DNA of 64,000 nt from Gordionus sp. m RMFG-2023 (Eukaryota > Nematomorpha > Gordioida > Chordodea > Parachordodidae), in contig NC_088775.1 of the NCBI RefSeq assembly GCF_954871325.1, positions 57,575,561-57,639,560 of the forward strand. Direction: 5' to 3'. The notes beneath the pieces are model-generated. The model worked only from the letters and a program-made list of their open reading frames with translations. It made no database searches and had not been told where the DNA came from. Made by a program: the position numbers and the translations under genes. This document shows, one piece after another, positions 1 to 13,990 of this stretch (its first letter is position 1; each line of letters starts with the position of its first letter).

Positions 1-1677
1 GAAATATGAACTTTCTACTACTGTAATTGTAAAAGTTAATCAATGAAAAGATTGTCCATCCAATTCGACTTGTTTAATCGATTTTGAATTTGATGTGTAA
101 TTTGCTTTAGCATTTGGAAGTGTTGATTGATAATTGCTAACCTGTAACTTTTTTATTTTAAAGCTTTCTATGCATACCCCTTTCACTCTTGAAGAATGCG
201 TCTTCTAGAAAATAATATATAATAGAATTTAAATCAAAATATATTTTAGACATATTTTTTTAGGTTTGAACAGTTAGGGGAGATGCTAGTTGAACCGTGG
301 AGCATGTCAAATCGTTTAATCACATTTTTAAATTTAAGACATAAGGATAATTGAATTATATCCCAATATAGATTTTAGTAGTGTGCATATTATACACATA
401 AAATATTTTGATATAATTAATTGTTAAGATATAAAATCGTTGTCAAATTTGGAAAACATTTGCAATAGAAGATGCTAATTTATTTTTAATTTAACAAATA
501 TTAATATACTTTTAAAATATATTTTATAATTTAAGAATGTTTTAATAATATGGTATCTAGATATTATTTTAAACGAGATTAGTCAATTCAGTGCTGGTGG
601 GGCTTGTAAGACCAGGCTACTTTAAACTACTAATCTATATAAAAAAATTTAAATTTTTATTTTATCTCTCTCTTTTTTATGGATTAACTTAAAATCAGCC
701 ATCTCCCACCCTTAAATTAATTAAATTACACTGAGGTATAGGTTTTTGTTTTGTCCAACTCTTCTTTTCTTAGCATATGGACATTTCAGTAACAGTTCTC
801 GGACTGTTGTGCTTATAAGTGCTTGCTGCTTGCCCAAAAATGTGTAGAGGGCTCCTTATTTTTATTTTTTCACCCAACTTAATTTAATATAGTTAAATGA
901 AAATGAGGAATACCCAGCGTAGCTCTGTTGAACCTTCATTTTAACAAATTTTAAGCATAGATATGCCACAAGTCTATTTGACTACCTTTTTCGCTATTAA
1001 ATATAGAAGTATCGAAGCTACAACCACATTATCATATTTTAAAAGATGTTAGGATTTTTAATAATGATAATTTAATGATTTTTAAATTACTTCTATATTT
1101 ATTTTAAAAAATTGAAAAGAAAAAATAGCATCTATAAAGAAAATAGGATCATAAGATTCAAAAATATCTCGAATCGGTAAATGGGAAACCTTAATGTATT
1201 CAGACCAAATTGATTTTTGATAATTTAAAATTCTATACTAAAGATTCAGCCTAAGACTTGCCGTAATTTTTTTTCGCTTATAACTAATTTTTATTTATTG
1301 ACAGAAAAGAACTAATAAGTCCTAATCATGCATTACATATTGTTCATTGCTTCTACAATTTTCCTTCCAGCATTACTGGTATGCAAAAAATCAATCTTAC
1401 AAAAGCAATACAATTTAATAATCAATAAGTCATGTAAGATGATATTTATATCTTCTCTTATATTTTTAAAATTATATTGTATAAGGAATGGGCCAAATAT
1501 TAGGCATATAAAAAATTATGATATTTATTATCTATGCAAATGTAAATGGTGATGATCTAATCAAAAAGGATGAAAATTTTAATCAAAAATAATATGAAAG
1601 TGAATCATCACATGTTAAAAATATCTTTTGTTTTTCAAGGCATACTCATTTATACATTGTATTACTTTAAATAAATG
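1..1677. other. AT-rich non-coding stretch
   Basis: I see no supported gene, terminal repeat or RNA gene here. The only open frame of any size (74 codons near 1328) is rich in Ile, Lys and Asn, as expected by chance at this base composition, and matches no family I know. The stretch ends at the 8-bp target duplication of the hAT element that follows. Confidence 0.6.
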
Positions 1678-4600
1678 CAGGGCAGTAGCCAGGAATTTTC
1701 ACTTAGGGGGGCCAAGTGCTTACTTGGGGGGGGGGGGGCACTATTTTTTTAAAATCAAACAAATAATTACGCATTCATAGAAATTTTTTCCTATTTTTAT
1801 TAAAAATTTAATAACAAAATAATACTATAATACTATAATATGAATATACAAAACATGCATATACAAAACAAAATATTACTATAATAGAATACGGCGATTT
1901 TTATTTTTAAATTTTAATATAAATGAACTAAAAGATAAATTCTGCGTTATTCTTTTTTCATACGCCATTAATACTAAATTTTGTTTACGTTTATCCTTCA
2001 TAGACTCTCTACTGCTCGATAAAACTCTCTTTAAGAGAACGAGGCCTCACAAGAAGCCGTTGATATCCCAATGATTATCGCTGCTGAGTAGCATTTATAT
2101 AATTCTTTAAATGCATGATTATATTTTTTTTATACATAATATGTAAGATGTTTTCAAAATTATGATTTTCTTTAGCTTCCGAAGCTAGCAATCCTTTTGC
2201 TATCTTCATTTCATGATGCAGTGTTTCCATATTTAAGTTTAACAGGATTTTAATGGGGCCATTTTATCTGATAAAAAATAATCAGGGTCAAGGGGGAACA
2301 ATGTATTAAAAGATGAAAAAAGATTAAAATCATCTTCTGTAAATCGGTCTAAAAAACGATCCACAAAGTTATCTATAATTTCAATTCTAGTTTGCTATCA
2401 ACTAAAAAATCTTGGAAATTTTTAGGCGTTTTACGTACCCGTGATAATTTTTGGGGAGTGAGATTAAATTTTGATAAAAGTTTTTCAGCCTTAATCATAA
2501 TCAAAGCAAAAGAATTATCACTTCTTTTATTTTTTAATATATTGATAGTAGAATCAATACAATTTTTAGCATCCACTAAATTAGTATCTACTGATTGTAG
2601 ATACTTATTTAGTGGATCTATTGTATATCTCATAAATTATGATGGCTAATATAATGTAATTTATATTAATACATTGAGATAAAAGACCAAAGGCTTCGCT
2701 GATTAATGAATTGAAACCTCGGAATTAAGAGTTCTATTAGAAAAGTAAAATAATACTTCACCAATAGCCTCAAAATTCTCATAAATAATGCTATATGTTT
2801 CTAAATGACCAGTCCATCTCTGGTCTAAAAGTCTCTTAAGGGTGTGGCCTGTATATTTACAGGATACGTTAAAACGCCTGAAAAAATTATACAATGCATT
2901 TGATAAATTAAAAAAATTAGAAATAATAACAATATTATTATACCAATTTTACAAGATGCAACTTGTGGTTGTAGCAATGTATAAAAGGAACAATTTTATT
3001 AATTTTTTTTGAAGAAGTGTTTGCACTCCTCCATTTCGGCCAGACATAACGTTTGCACCATCATATGACTGGCTTATTATATTAGCTGAATTAATATTTA
3101 GATCATTAAGTTGCTTTAAAATGCAATCTGTAATGCTTTCAGCAGAAAGACACTCTAAATTAATGATTCCTATTAAATTTTCTTGGATTTCTCCAGAAAA
3201 AATATAGCGAATTATTATGCTCAGATTTTCACAACCTAAAGCATCTTTTGTCTCATCGGCCTTAAGACAAAAAAAAGGCATCTCGCTTTTATTATATTTG
3301 TCTGAAATATGTTCAAGCACCATATCTGCCATAATGGATATTACTTCGTTTTGAATCTGTGGTGATGTATACTGGGCATTTTGGGGTATAAATTTCATAA
3401 TTTTATTTAATTCAGGGTCTTTTTGGATGGTGTAGGAAAACATTGCTATAAATAGTCCAGAAGAATAAATTATGTTTTCATCTTTTGCAGCATCCGTAAT
3501 ATTTGTTGAACCAGTCCCACGGAAAGGTAGCTCTTGTATGCTAAGAAACAGCATCAAATCAAATATTGATTTAATATAATATTGATTACGATTAATTTGA
3601 TCACCTCCCAACATTTTAGTTATTTCTGTACCATTGTTTATATTTTGATTTTTATCATGCCATATTGTAATTGAATTTAAATGAGCTTTTGAGCTCTCGT
3701 GTTTAAGCAGTCCCTTCTTGGCAGCTAACGCATTTTTCCAATTTCTGAATCCCGTTTGTCCAAATTCATCACTTAGATTACACAAGTATTTCCTACATGG
3801 AAAACAAAAGGCAGCGTCAGCTTCTACACTATACTCCAACCAGTCTCGGCCTCTATACCATGATTTTTGAAATGATCTTTGCCTTCCATGGATATCTTTT
3901 TTCGCGTAATTGTTTAATTTGATTTGATTTGGTTTATTCTGGCCAAGGTCACCAGGGATTTGAATTGAACCATTAGAGGACTTTTTTGACACTAAAAATA
4001 TTATAATTAATAAATTGTAATGAGGGAAAGGGTCATAAATAATAATGGTCATCAGGATGGGCGAAGGAAGGGCATGCTGAAAATGAACAAACACAAAATT
4101 TATCTTGTATTTAAGATACAAGTTACTGTAGTGCCCAACCCTGATGAAGATTATCAGTAAAGTTGATCAGTAAAATTTCAGTATTAAAAACTAGAAAAAA
4201 GTCATAAACATTATATCTTTAAAGATTAACAAAAATATATAATATTTTTATATTTATAAATCAATTACTAGTTGCTTCTTGACAATGAGAGACTGAGCAG
4301 CTAGATGAAGATGATTGAGTCTCTTCTTCGTCTTTATTTGTTTTAAAATCAAAATGTAATAATGAAACACCATAATCTCCTACTCCTATTCATGTCAAAA
4401 ATATATAAATAGAAAAATTTGGGTTAAATTTTAAACTATTTACCATCTTCCTCCTCTTGATTTTCTAGATTAGCTTCATTCATATCTTGAAATATGAGTA
4501 AATATATTTATTTTAATAATTAAAATTATTATACAAAAATGATAATATTAATATTAAATGTCTTTCTCTTATCTTATATAAAATATATATATTATATTAA

Positions 4601-5205
4601 ATAATAATATACAAATATTGCCATATATCAATATCATATAAGTCATGAAATAATAATATAAATTTATACTAACTTTGAGAAGAATCAGTTTCTGAAATTT
4701 CTGATGTAGTATTACTAGTAGTTTGTAGAGGTGATGTTGCTTGACATTTGTTTAACTTTAACTTAAAATAAGAGTTTATAATTGATTGTTTCTTCATAAT
4801 TTTAAAATAAACGCTCTAAAATAAAATAACTGGTTATATATTATAATATTAATGTGATACCTATAGAGAATGTGATACACAACAAAAACAGATGAAAAAA
4901 AATGAATGAATGATAATTTAATATTGGATAAAAAAAATTTTTACAAACTAGATATGTTTGTAGAATAAATATTCAAAATTTATTTTAAAAATATAAAAAT
5001 AATCAATTCTAAATAGACATGTTTTTTGAATATTTTTGAATAAATATTTAAAATTTATATTAAAAATATAAAAATAATCAATTCTAAAAAAAAATTTCAA
5101 ATTTGGGGGGGGGCAGAAAATTTTTTGGGGGCCACTTTTGGGGGCCAAAGATTTTTTCTGGGGGCCAGGTTTGGGGCCCGGGGCCCCCCCGTGGCTACGG
5201 CCCTG
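1678..5205 (-). mobile_element. hAT DNA transposon (ZMYM1-like), nearly full length
   Basis: The element is bounded by terminal inverted repeats that begin CAGGGCAGTAGCCA on the left and, read inward, CAGGGCCGTAGCCA on the right (13 of 14 bases match). It is flanked on both sides by AATAAATG (1670-1677 and 5206-5213), the exact 8-bp target duplication expected for hAT. Runs of G/C sit just inside both ends. It carries a minus-strand transposase with small introns. It is 3528 bp long, a normal size for an autonomous hAT, but the coding region has frame breaks. The boundaries are seen directly; the family comes from the transposase and the 8-bp duplication. Confidence 0.93.
1945..4797 (-). pseudogene. 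hAT transposase, ZMYM1-like, four exons, frameshifted
   Basis: Likely start ATG at 4797 (MKKQSIINSYFK...). Exons I can delimit are 4674-4797, 4444-4485, about 4272-4390 and a long one starting at 3991; donors are GT and acceptors AG. The long exon encodes a TTF-type zinc finger (AFCFPCRKYLC followed by H...H), then the catalytic core with the motifs ADETKD and QSYDGANVMSG, then HCYNHKLHLV and LKRLLDQRWTGH. Near 1950-2075 the hAT dimerisation motif SCEASFS is still readable. At least two frameshifts lie at about 2930-3010, the first in an A-run, so the copy is probably inactive. Products of this family cut and paste the element in the nucleus. The family call is firm; the exon model is my reading of splice signals. 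Confidence 0.82.
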
Positions 5206-5213
5206 AATAAATG

Positions 5214-6900
5214 ATTTATATAATATAATTTATACTCAGGCAAAGAATGATATTATTACATTAAATATTGAAAAAAATAATAAAGATGTTTTTTATTTAT
5301 CATTTATAATTAAGATGAAATAATTAAAACCAAAAAATGATAAGAAAATAAAAATTAAGGTGAGCTATCTACCCATCTTTTAAGATGGTTTATAAACTTA
5401 TTTCATCTAGGAAACATAATCCAAAATTACTTTTAATGAAAAGAAATTTTTTTTTATAAAATCTCTTTTTCTCAACATTATTTTTTGATTCTGCTTTTAT
5501 ATTTTCTCTTTAATTCTTCCTTTGTAATAAAATTAATAATTTAAATAAAAAAAAAATTAATAGCATTTATTTCTATTATTTGTAACAAAATTTGTAAATT
5601 TAATTTTATCTATACAGGTCTATTTTTTTATAAATTTATGAGTAATTATTAAGGCCACTATATTACCTAAAATTGAAAGTACCAGCAACTACAATAAATT
5701 GCATCTGTGATATTTATTATTAAGATTGGAATCATAAAAGATTATATAAATAAAATTAATGTAATTTATTATTTAATAATAAAGATTCCATAAATGAACA
5801 ACATGTGTATAACAAAATTTCTATTGAAATATCAAGTGAATTTGATAAAACTATAAAAGCTAATATTCTTGAAAAGAATAATAAATATAAATAAAAAATA
5901 TAATAAGTGATTTTGTAAACAGATGAGATTCTTTATTAAATAATTGGGGATTAGATGGTTGAGGAATGTTTATAAATAAAAAAAATTTTTAAATAATAAT
6001 ATTAATCAAGTAGATAAATTATTAAAACTTTATATGATTGAAAGAAGTATTCTCATCATTATTATCTTGATTGAGTAAAAGGAATCAGGGTGATAAGGGG
6101 TATTGGCAATTATATATAAGCAGTGGACATTATTTGGTGGCATATTTGGTATGGAATATTTTGTAAGTTGTAATTTTGGTGATTTTGTATGATGGGTGGT
6201 ATTGTGGGGAATCTATATGTCTCTTTGGATAATCTCTGGTATGATGTAGTATTGTTTGGTGACAGTGCAGCATTTAAATATGTAAATCTTGAGTCTATTA
6301 TTTTAAAGATTACTAATAAAATTTAATTGAAGAACTTGATAAAATTATCAGTTGTGGTTACGATTCATTTGATTATTTTATTTAGTTAAATTATTAGCTA
6401 ATTATTAGAATGTATTAAATGTTAAAAATTTAATATCTTCTTGGCACATCAATATAAATATAAAGTTTTCTAAGAATATTTGAATGTTACGAGTTCAATT
6501 TTATTTAATTTAGAATAAATCAAAGTTATGAGTTTAATTTTATTTCATTTATTTTAAAATTTTTAAAACTAAAATATCATGCTTATATAACAATTTACAT
6601 ATTAATATAATAATTTATATAAAAAAAATCAATCTTCACAATTTATAAAAAAAATCAATTTATATAAACATAAAAAAAAATAATTTAAAGGTTAGTATTA
6701 ATCGGTCATATCAACATTCCACCCGTTAAAAAAAACGATCTCCATTCAGGTTTTTCTTACTGTGAATCTTAACGTGCAGTCAACGTTTCTTGATATTTGC
6801 TATTGAAAGTTTATTTAAAAAAAAATATTTTATTATATATTTTAATCTTTATTTCATTATAAAATTATCGAATTTTTTGGGCAAAATTATATTCCTGCTT
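5214..6900. other. AT-rich stretch without a recognised feature
   Basis: This stretch lies between the hAT element and the Ty3/Gypsy fragment. A locally G-richer patch at about 6090-6290 and a more mixed patch at 6690-6800 could be the remains of a repeat or the outer part of the neighbouring Ty3/Gypsy copy, but I find no paired terminal repeat that proves it. No gene is supported. Confidence 0.5.
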
Positions 6901-6939
6901 GGTCTTTGACTAACAAGACTCTGTTCTTGTATTCCTAAT

Positions 6940-9202
6940 TTTGATCATCATTTCTTCTAAAACTTACAGTAAAAGGTATTGCATTTTCAGTATTTGTTTT
7001 CAAATGTGTCGTTTCATCAAGAGGTGTGCTACTCTAAAATTCGTACCATTATCACTGATTATCATATTGGGTATACCAAACATACTGATTATCTTTAATA
7101 TTTTTTTGATTGTAGACATCGTAGTTATATCTCTCATTCTTCTAATGATAGGAAACTTGCTAAGTGTGTCAACACATACCAAGAAATTGCTACCTTCAAA
7201 CTGTGCAAAGTCGATGTGCACGCGTTCGAACACTTTTACAGCTGTTTATGGATTTTGTACATTATGAGGATTGTCCGCATATTTATTACACGTATCACAG
7301 TTTCTCACCTCCTGATCTATTTCAGCGTTTAGAGTAGGCCACCACAAATAATCTCTTGCCAACAATTTCGTTTTCCCTGCACCAAGATGCCCTTTGTGTA
7401 ATTCCTTAATGATCCTATTCTCTTTAAAAAGACAATCTTTAATTAAGCTCATTTCCATTTCCATATTTTTATATATTTTATTCTTTATCTGTTCGTGATT
7501 CTTTATATTATTAATTACCTCCATTAATTCGATATCAAAACTAGTTGAACTATTCTTTTAAAATTTATTGGTAAGTCCCTAAAAGCGTATTTTATCTTGC
7601 AGGAATAAACTTTTGTCGAAAATGGGGGCCATACTTGATGATCTTTTCAAATACTTTTTTAATGTTCTCCAAATGTATCTCATCGTTATCATCTGTAATT
7701 AACAAGTCGTCAATGTAGAATATAACATTTTTTAATTCTCCGAAAATGTTATTCATAGTTTGTTGGAATATTGCCGACGAAGTTTTTAAACCAAACGGCA
7801 ATCTCGTAAACCTATAATAGTCCTTATGTGTCGATATTGTAAGAAAATCTCTTGATTCTTTGTATATAGTTATTTGGATAAACGCTTTATTAAAATCTAT
7901 CTCGGTATATTTCTTACCTTTAGATAATTTTGCGATTAAGTCATTAATGCGTGGTATAGGGTGTTATCTTGTAAAGCAGGGTTGATAGTATTTTTGAAGT
8001 CGGCACAGAGTCGAAGTGAGCCATCGCTCTTATAAACGAGAGTGAGAGGACTAGATTATCGAACATCTTCAACAGGTTCAATAATTTTATCGTTTATCCA
8101 CTTTTGAAGTTCTTTTGTTATCAAATCAATTCTAGAATATGGTATACGCCTTGGCGGTATGATTTTCGGTGTGGCATCGTGTTTTAAACGTAATTTGACA
8201 TAGCTGTGAAGCATTGATTTTTTGTTAAGTTTAAAATTACATTGCTTAATTAATTCTTATATAGTATTATCATAATCATCCTCGACCATATTCACAAATT
8301 TATTTAATATATTCCCAAAAACTGTTATCCAGGTCCTTCCTAACAGTGCAATCTTATTACTCTGGACTACATAAGCAGCTAAGATTTGACTTTTGTCCTC
8401 GAATTTTTCCTTGACTTTGGTAGTTCCTAATACATTTATTGTGTTTCCATCATATCCAGTTAATTTAATATCTGATTTATTTAAGATTTTTAATCATCCT
8501 TTTCGCGATATGGATCGGTAGGATACTATACCTTGAGCCGGTGTCAATCTGCATCAAAATAGGCATGTCGTTCAAATATACTGTAACCTTATATGCATCG
8601 TTAGCTGTGTAATTATTATCGGTATCCATATTGTTTATGTCTAAATTGTCTAAATTATATTCTTTTCTTTCTAGTTTGTCATTATCGTCTTCTTTTATCT
8701 TTTCTATATTTACAGTGTTTACTTTATTTGTATATCGTGATTGATTATTATCGTTGTTATATATTTACAATTGCATACTAGATTTCTTCCTTGATTTCCA
8801 ATATTATGATTATCGTTATGTCTATGAATAAATCTTGAATCGTTTAATGTCTGTTATATCTGTAATTATAATCATTATTAAACCTATAATTATTATAGTT
8901 ATTGTTATTATAACTAGCTCTATTATCAAATCTCGAGGAATTATTGTACGATCCTGGATAGTTTGCTCTGACGTTGTTGTAATAATTCGCGTTATAATTC
9001 TGATATCTAGGGTTGTAATTATTTCCTTGATATCTATGGTTGTAATTATTTCTTTAAAAGTCATGGCCTCTTGTTATCCATCGTTGTCTGTTATCGTAAT
9101 TAGATTGTAAATTTTGTCGTTCGCCATGGCTTCCATATCTCACCAACTGTTTATTTTCTTCTGTTTTCCTGCCTTTATGCCTTTCTACATGTTTCACGGT
9201 TG
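6940..9202 (-). mobile_element. Ty3/Gypsy LTR retrotransposon, decayed fragment
   Basis: A fossil pol region on the minus strand. In element order it shows a protease trace (motif DTGS, about 8545), reverse transcriptase with MPFGLKTSSAIFQQ and the YIDD catalytic box (about 7700), the H2C2 zinc-binding region of integrase (7250-7520) and the first part of the integrase core (7000-7233). No complete gag and no LTR could be identified. The copy is broken in several places and looks old. On its upstream side it is cut by a non-autonomous hAT-like element. The family comes from the order protease, RT, integrase and the RT sequence style. Confidence 0.8.
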
Positions 9203-10249
9203 CATAGGCGTAGCCAGGATTTTCATAAGGGGGGGGGGGGGGAATTAAAAAAATATTTTTATTAGTTTATATAAAATAAAAATATAATAAATTACTTGTA
9301 TTGTATATACCTTAATATAAAAGCATGGTAATAATTTATTCCAAACAATTATAAGAAATTTATTTATAAAAAGTAAGTAGACATATAGTTGATTTTACTC
9401 TCTATAGAATTAGTTATAAAATACTAGGTAAAATTCCACTTTTACAGACATATTTGACAGTTAGAGAATATATTACAGATAATAATTTAACAAATTTTAC
9501 TAATCAATGCTCTTGTTATTAAATAGAGCAATAATTTGCATCCAATTATTTAACGCCATCTATTTATTTTAAGTAAAAATAATATTTAAATTAAATCTTC
9601 ATATTATTCATTCCACAATGTCTTTAAAAGATATTTTCTGATGTCCCAATATTTTATAGTTTTCTGTAAAATATATATTTCGCTATATTGGTAAAAATTA
9701 CTTGATTGTCATTTGATAATTAGATATACTATAAATCTACGACATATTCCACTGTTTGTATTGTGCTTTAATATTTTTTTAATTTATGATTTGATTTTAT
9801 CAATAGTTTTAAAATTATATTTTACTTTTATTAAGATTTAATAAATTAAAATTACTCACTTTATAAAAAATTATATTTGATATATTATATTATTTAGTAA
9901 TTTTATGGATCTATTATTAATAATTATAATACATTTCACTTCTGTCTTAAGACTTTGGCTTATATTCCATTTATTAAAAAACATTTTTGGTTCATTTTAT
10001 ATATATTTCTAAATTTATTTTCCCAAAAATCTATAAATTATGATGAATAGTTTTATAAAAAAATATCAACCTTTACATTCTTTCTTTTAAATTATTATTT
10101 AAAATATATGCATACATATTTGAGGGTCAGGGAGTGGGGGGAGGACTAAGGGGGATATTTTTTATTAGCTAAAAATGATATTTACAAAAAATGATAAATT
10201 TCTGAAGGGGGGGGGGGAATTTCCCCTTGCCTCCCCCCGGCTACGCCTA
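9203..10249. mobile_element. Non-autonomous hAT-like element
   Basis: Ends are inverted: GGCGTAGCCAGGATTTTC followed by a G-run on the left, and a C-run followed by CGGCTACGCC on the right. About 250 bp of the interior (9358-9590) is clearly similar to 20770-21000 in another hAT-family element, including the shared phrase ACGCCATCTATTTATTT. There is no coding capacity. I could not find a convincing 8-bp target duplication, so the exact ends are uncertain by a few bases. Confidence 0.7.
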
Positions 10250-10369
10250 TTCGCTGGGTCATATCAACAAAATATATTCTATATTTGTGGATAATCAGAA
10301 AACTTTAAGAGATTATAATATATTGCTAAAATAATAGAAATACTCATCTTACTTTTGAAAATTATAGAG

Positions 10370-10629
10370 AATTTTGTAACATATATATCATATCATACAC
10401 TGTGGAGACATCCCACAATTAAGTGGGCACTCCACTACCCCATAGTGGGCGTCTCCAATGCAGTGAATTTGCATTCACTGTTTGGAAGTAGTTTACCCTA
10501 CTGTCAGGGCCCGTTTAATTTAAGAGGACTTATGATATCTCTCATGAATAAGCAAAATCCACTAAATTGACAGTAATTTACCCTACTGCCAGGGCCCGTT
10601 TAATTTAAGAAAACTTACGGTATCTATTG
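10370..10629. repeat. Short direct and inverted repeats
   Basis: A near-identical direct repeat of about 55 bp occurs at 10487-10543 and 10569-10626; both copies contain CAGGGCCCGTTTAATTTAAG. Just before it, at 10380-10485, GTGGGC-type and CAGTGAATTTGCATTCACTG palindromes occur. It may be a partial MITE or a locally duplicated terminus. No function is evident. Confidence 0.6.
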
Positions 10630-12059
10630 CAGTGGCGTCACTGGGGGGGGGGGGTCGCGCAGGTGCTCAAGCCCCCTGAAAAATTTGAATAGCCCCTGAA
10701 GCAAAAAAAATTTTTTTTTAATGGTTCCTTAATATCCCCTTAAATTAAATTGAACTTTTTTTGATTGTCCCCTGTTTATTATAATTCTATTAAGTAATAT
10801 ATAGATTTAATTTTATTATTTAAAAATTAATAAGACTATCTAAATTTTATTAGATTAGATTAATACATACAAATTATATCACCCTATTAGCTTGCAATCA
10901 AATTATTTGTTAAAAATAAAATATCAATACCATGCATAATGTTTAAATTTCAATTTAGCATTAACAGTTGAAGTTTAATTGATTTTTATTAATTAAATTA
11001 TTATACAACCCGAATTAAATAAATATAAAGATTTATTAACTGAAAATTAACAAATTTAATATTGTAAGCCGAGTTTAAAATCACTATTTAAATAAAATGA
11101 CTTTGCGATTTAAAAATTTAAGCAATAAAGACTTTATGAAAAAAACTAAAGATAAAAGTAGCAATAATCTTGAGGACCAAAGAAGGGGATTCAATAATAA
11201 AGCTGGTGATGAACAAAGTATATTTTATACAGTTTTTAAAATTCAAACTTTGATTTAGTTGAAAGACGATTAATTGTAGTTTTAAAAGATATAAATATTG
11301 AAAACAAAAATGTTAAAAGAAAGAAAATAGGTAAATAAATTTATATATAAGTCTGTGTCCAAAATGTTTTGAAAAAATCCTTAAAATTTTCACAAATTAA
11401 TAACAAAACACTTTGGACATTTAAGTTTTAAAAAATAAAAATTTATTAGTTAATTATCTATTTTAATGGAAGATTTCTTTTTCACTTGATCATAATTGAA
11501 GTTATATGTTTTTCCTATTTCCTCCCAAATTTGCCTAATTTCTATAGAATTTCTATTTAAGTCATTTTTCACCAGAGTATTAAACAATATTGATTTCTTT
11601 AGTTTTCAAGTTAAGCAAAAATTGCTTTACAATATATTTTCACCTTTCAGGAGCAGGACACTAGAAATGGAAATTTTTTTTAAAATTTTTCTATTATAAT
11701 CACATGAGGTGATGTCAAAATATTAGCTAAATAAAACATAGTAAATATTTTCTATATAAAAAGTCAATATCTTAAAAAATCATACACTATTATTCTTTTT
11801 ACATTAATAAAGATAATATTGGCTAAATTGTTTACTCAATTTCATAATTTGATAATTATATATTTATTTGTTCATCCTAACTTAATATTAAACTATATTT
11901 TAATAAAAATGCTAAATAAATTTATTGAATTGTTTACTCAATCATTCTTTCATAATTTGATAATTATATATTTATTTGTTTATCCTAACTTAATAATAAA
12001 CTATATTTTAATAATAATGCTAAATAAATTTAGAATAGTTTGCTTAAACCTTAAACAAC

Positions 12060-13332
12060 AATTCCATAAATGCAATTTGCGTTGCTCAAGCATGTGATGG
12101 TGCAAGTGTTATGAAAGGGCATCTTTCAGGAGTCCAGGAAAGATATCGCCAAAATCACAAAATGGCTATATATGTGCACTGCTATGCACATAAACTCAAC
12201 CTTGTACTGATTTCTGCCTGCAAATCAGTACCTCAATCTATAAAATTTTTTAATGTATTAGAAGGTATTCATGCTTTTTTCTCAATATCTGTTATCCATC
12301 ACAATAAATTTCTTGATTTGCAATTATGATTAGGGTTAAAATCCAAAAATATTGATGCCTTGAGTTCTACACGTTGGGGATCCCATATTAGAACTATAGA
12401 GGCAGTAAAAATGACTTTCCCTGCAATTATTTCTTATCTAGAAAATATGGACCATGGTGATGTGGTGAAAGCAAAGGGAATTTTATATATTCTTTTACAA
12501 TATGATACAATTATGTTTATATTCCAAAAATTATTATCTATGTGTTCCAATATTTCTATTTTTTTTGCAAAAATCAGATTCGGACATATCAACAGCACTG
12601 GCTCTTATTGAGTCTCTTATCAGTTCTTTGTCAAATTTAAGAAATAATTCGTATTTTTCTTCATTATTTACCGAAGTAAATAAATTTTGCAATTTATATA
12701 ATATAAAAATAACAAATAAAAGAGCAAATATACCTTCTACCATTTTGAATAATCATATTCAAATAGATGATATTGTTTCTTCTAATCATTCTGATCAAAC
12801 AGAAACTTTTTATAAGTGTCATGTCTTTTATCCAATTTTGATGAATTAAAAAAGAGATTTTGCCAAGAAAACACAGATATTTTAATAGCTATAAATGCTT
12901 TACATCCCTCCTCCCCCCCCTTTTTTAAATAATGATATCATTAAACCATTTATCTTACATTATAATCTTCCTGATTCAATGGAAGAATACATAATATTAA
13001 AGGCTTATATTTTAACCTATAATAAAAAACACGAATCTACGTATAAATCAATAATAGATTTGTTAAAAATCTTACCCATAGATATATTCCCTCGTATATT
13101 TAATTGCCTTAAAATTGCGTTAACTATATCTTTTAATTCCTGCTCATGTGAAAGATCGTTTTCAGAATTGAAACAGGTGAAAACATATCTTCGATCGACA
13201 ATGGGTCAGGAACGATTAAATTTGTTAGCTCTATTGAGCATAGAAAAAAATATTATTAATATCATTCCTATAGATCACATTATAGATGAATATGCAATAA
13301 TGACTAGCCGGCGTAGTGAACTTATTTTATAA
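12060..13332 (+). pseudogene. hAT transposase (ZMYM1/DUF4371-like), C-terminal two thirds, broken
   Basis: Reading from about 12060, QACDGASVMKGHLSGVQE and VHCYAHKLNLVL match the centre of ZMYM1-like hAT transposases (second catalytic region), followed by SSTRWGSHIRTIEAVK. The far end at 12895-13332 has the hAT dimerisation block with SCERSFSELKQVKTYLRST and ERLNLLALLSIE. The frame is interrupted several times: a stop near 12330 and shifts near 12560 and 12850. The N-terminal half, including the zinc finger, is not recognisable upstream, apart from a possible start near 11098. The product would have mobilised the surrounding element; this copy should be inactive. Confidence 0.85.
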
Positions 13333-13990
13333 ATAATTTAACCTTATAATTTTTGAAACGCAATTTTAGGCGTTAGTATCTGCGAGTAAATATATCGTTT
13401 AATATTTATTTTATAAATTTTTTTTTCATATCCAAAATTAGCTAAAAGACATGGTGCTTATAAAAAAATTCTTTTTGAGATAGGAAAAAATCAGAAAAAA
13501 CAGTAAATGCTTTCTTTTGATATGACCAAAGTTTCTGAAAAATTTAATTAAAAATATTTGAATACATTGACAATACAATAATATATAAGATCTTAATTGC
13601 TTTCATCATATCACTATGGTACTTATTTTCTAGCTCCCAAATTATTCATTTCTAATTTGGCACACTTAAATTGTAAATAACTCAAGGCTTCAATATATTT
13701 GCATAATTTCTTCCAAACATAATTTCTTCCAAGATTTTAGGTGTTTTTGCTTTATCAATATATCTAACATACTAGATTTTGATATGAGTTGATTTCCGTG
13801 CCTATGATCGTATGGACACTTCATCGTAAAGTTTCGTCCAATTCTGTGATTGGTTCATTTAAGTGCGGGAAAAGTAATAGTTTAAAAATATTTTTATTTA
13901 TAATCATTGTAATGGAAATTAAAACGGTATCAAACAATATCACAATTCTTCTTGAGAAAAGAATTAATCCCAATATAATTCAATGTTAAC

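Noticed and set aside
1328-1552. Possible small membrane protein (74 codons)
   Set aside because: Hydrophobic only because of AT-rich codons; no conserved motif, no splice context and no neighbours.
8822-9110. Ile-rich open frames on both strands
   Set aside because: Low-complexity ATT/AAT repeats at the edge of the Ty3/Gypsy fragment; no domain and no start context.
9195-10257. 8-bp target duplication for the hAT-like element at 9203-10249
   Set aside because: CACGGTTG and CGCTGGGT agree too poorly in any alignment of the ends.
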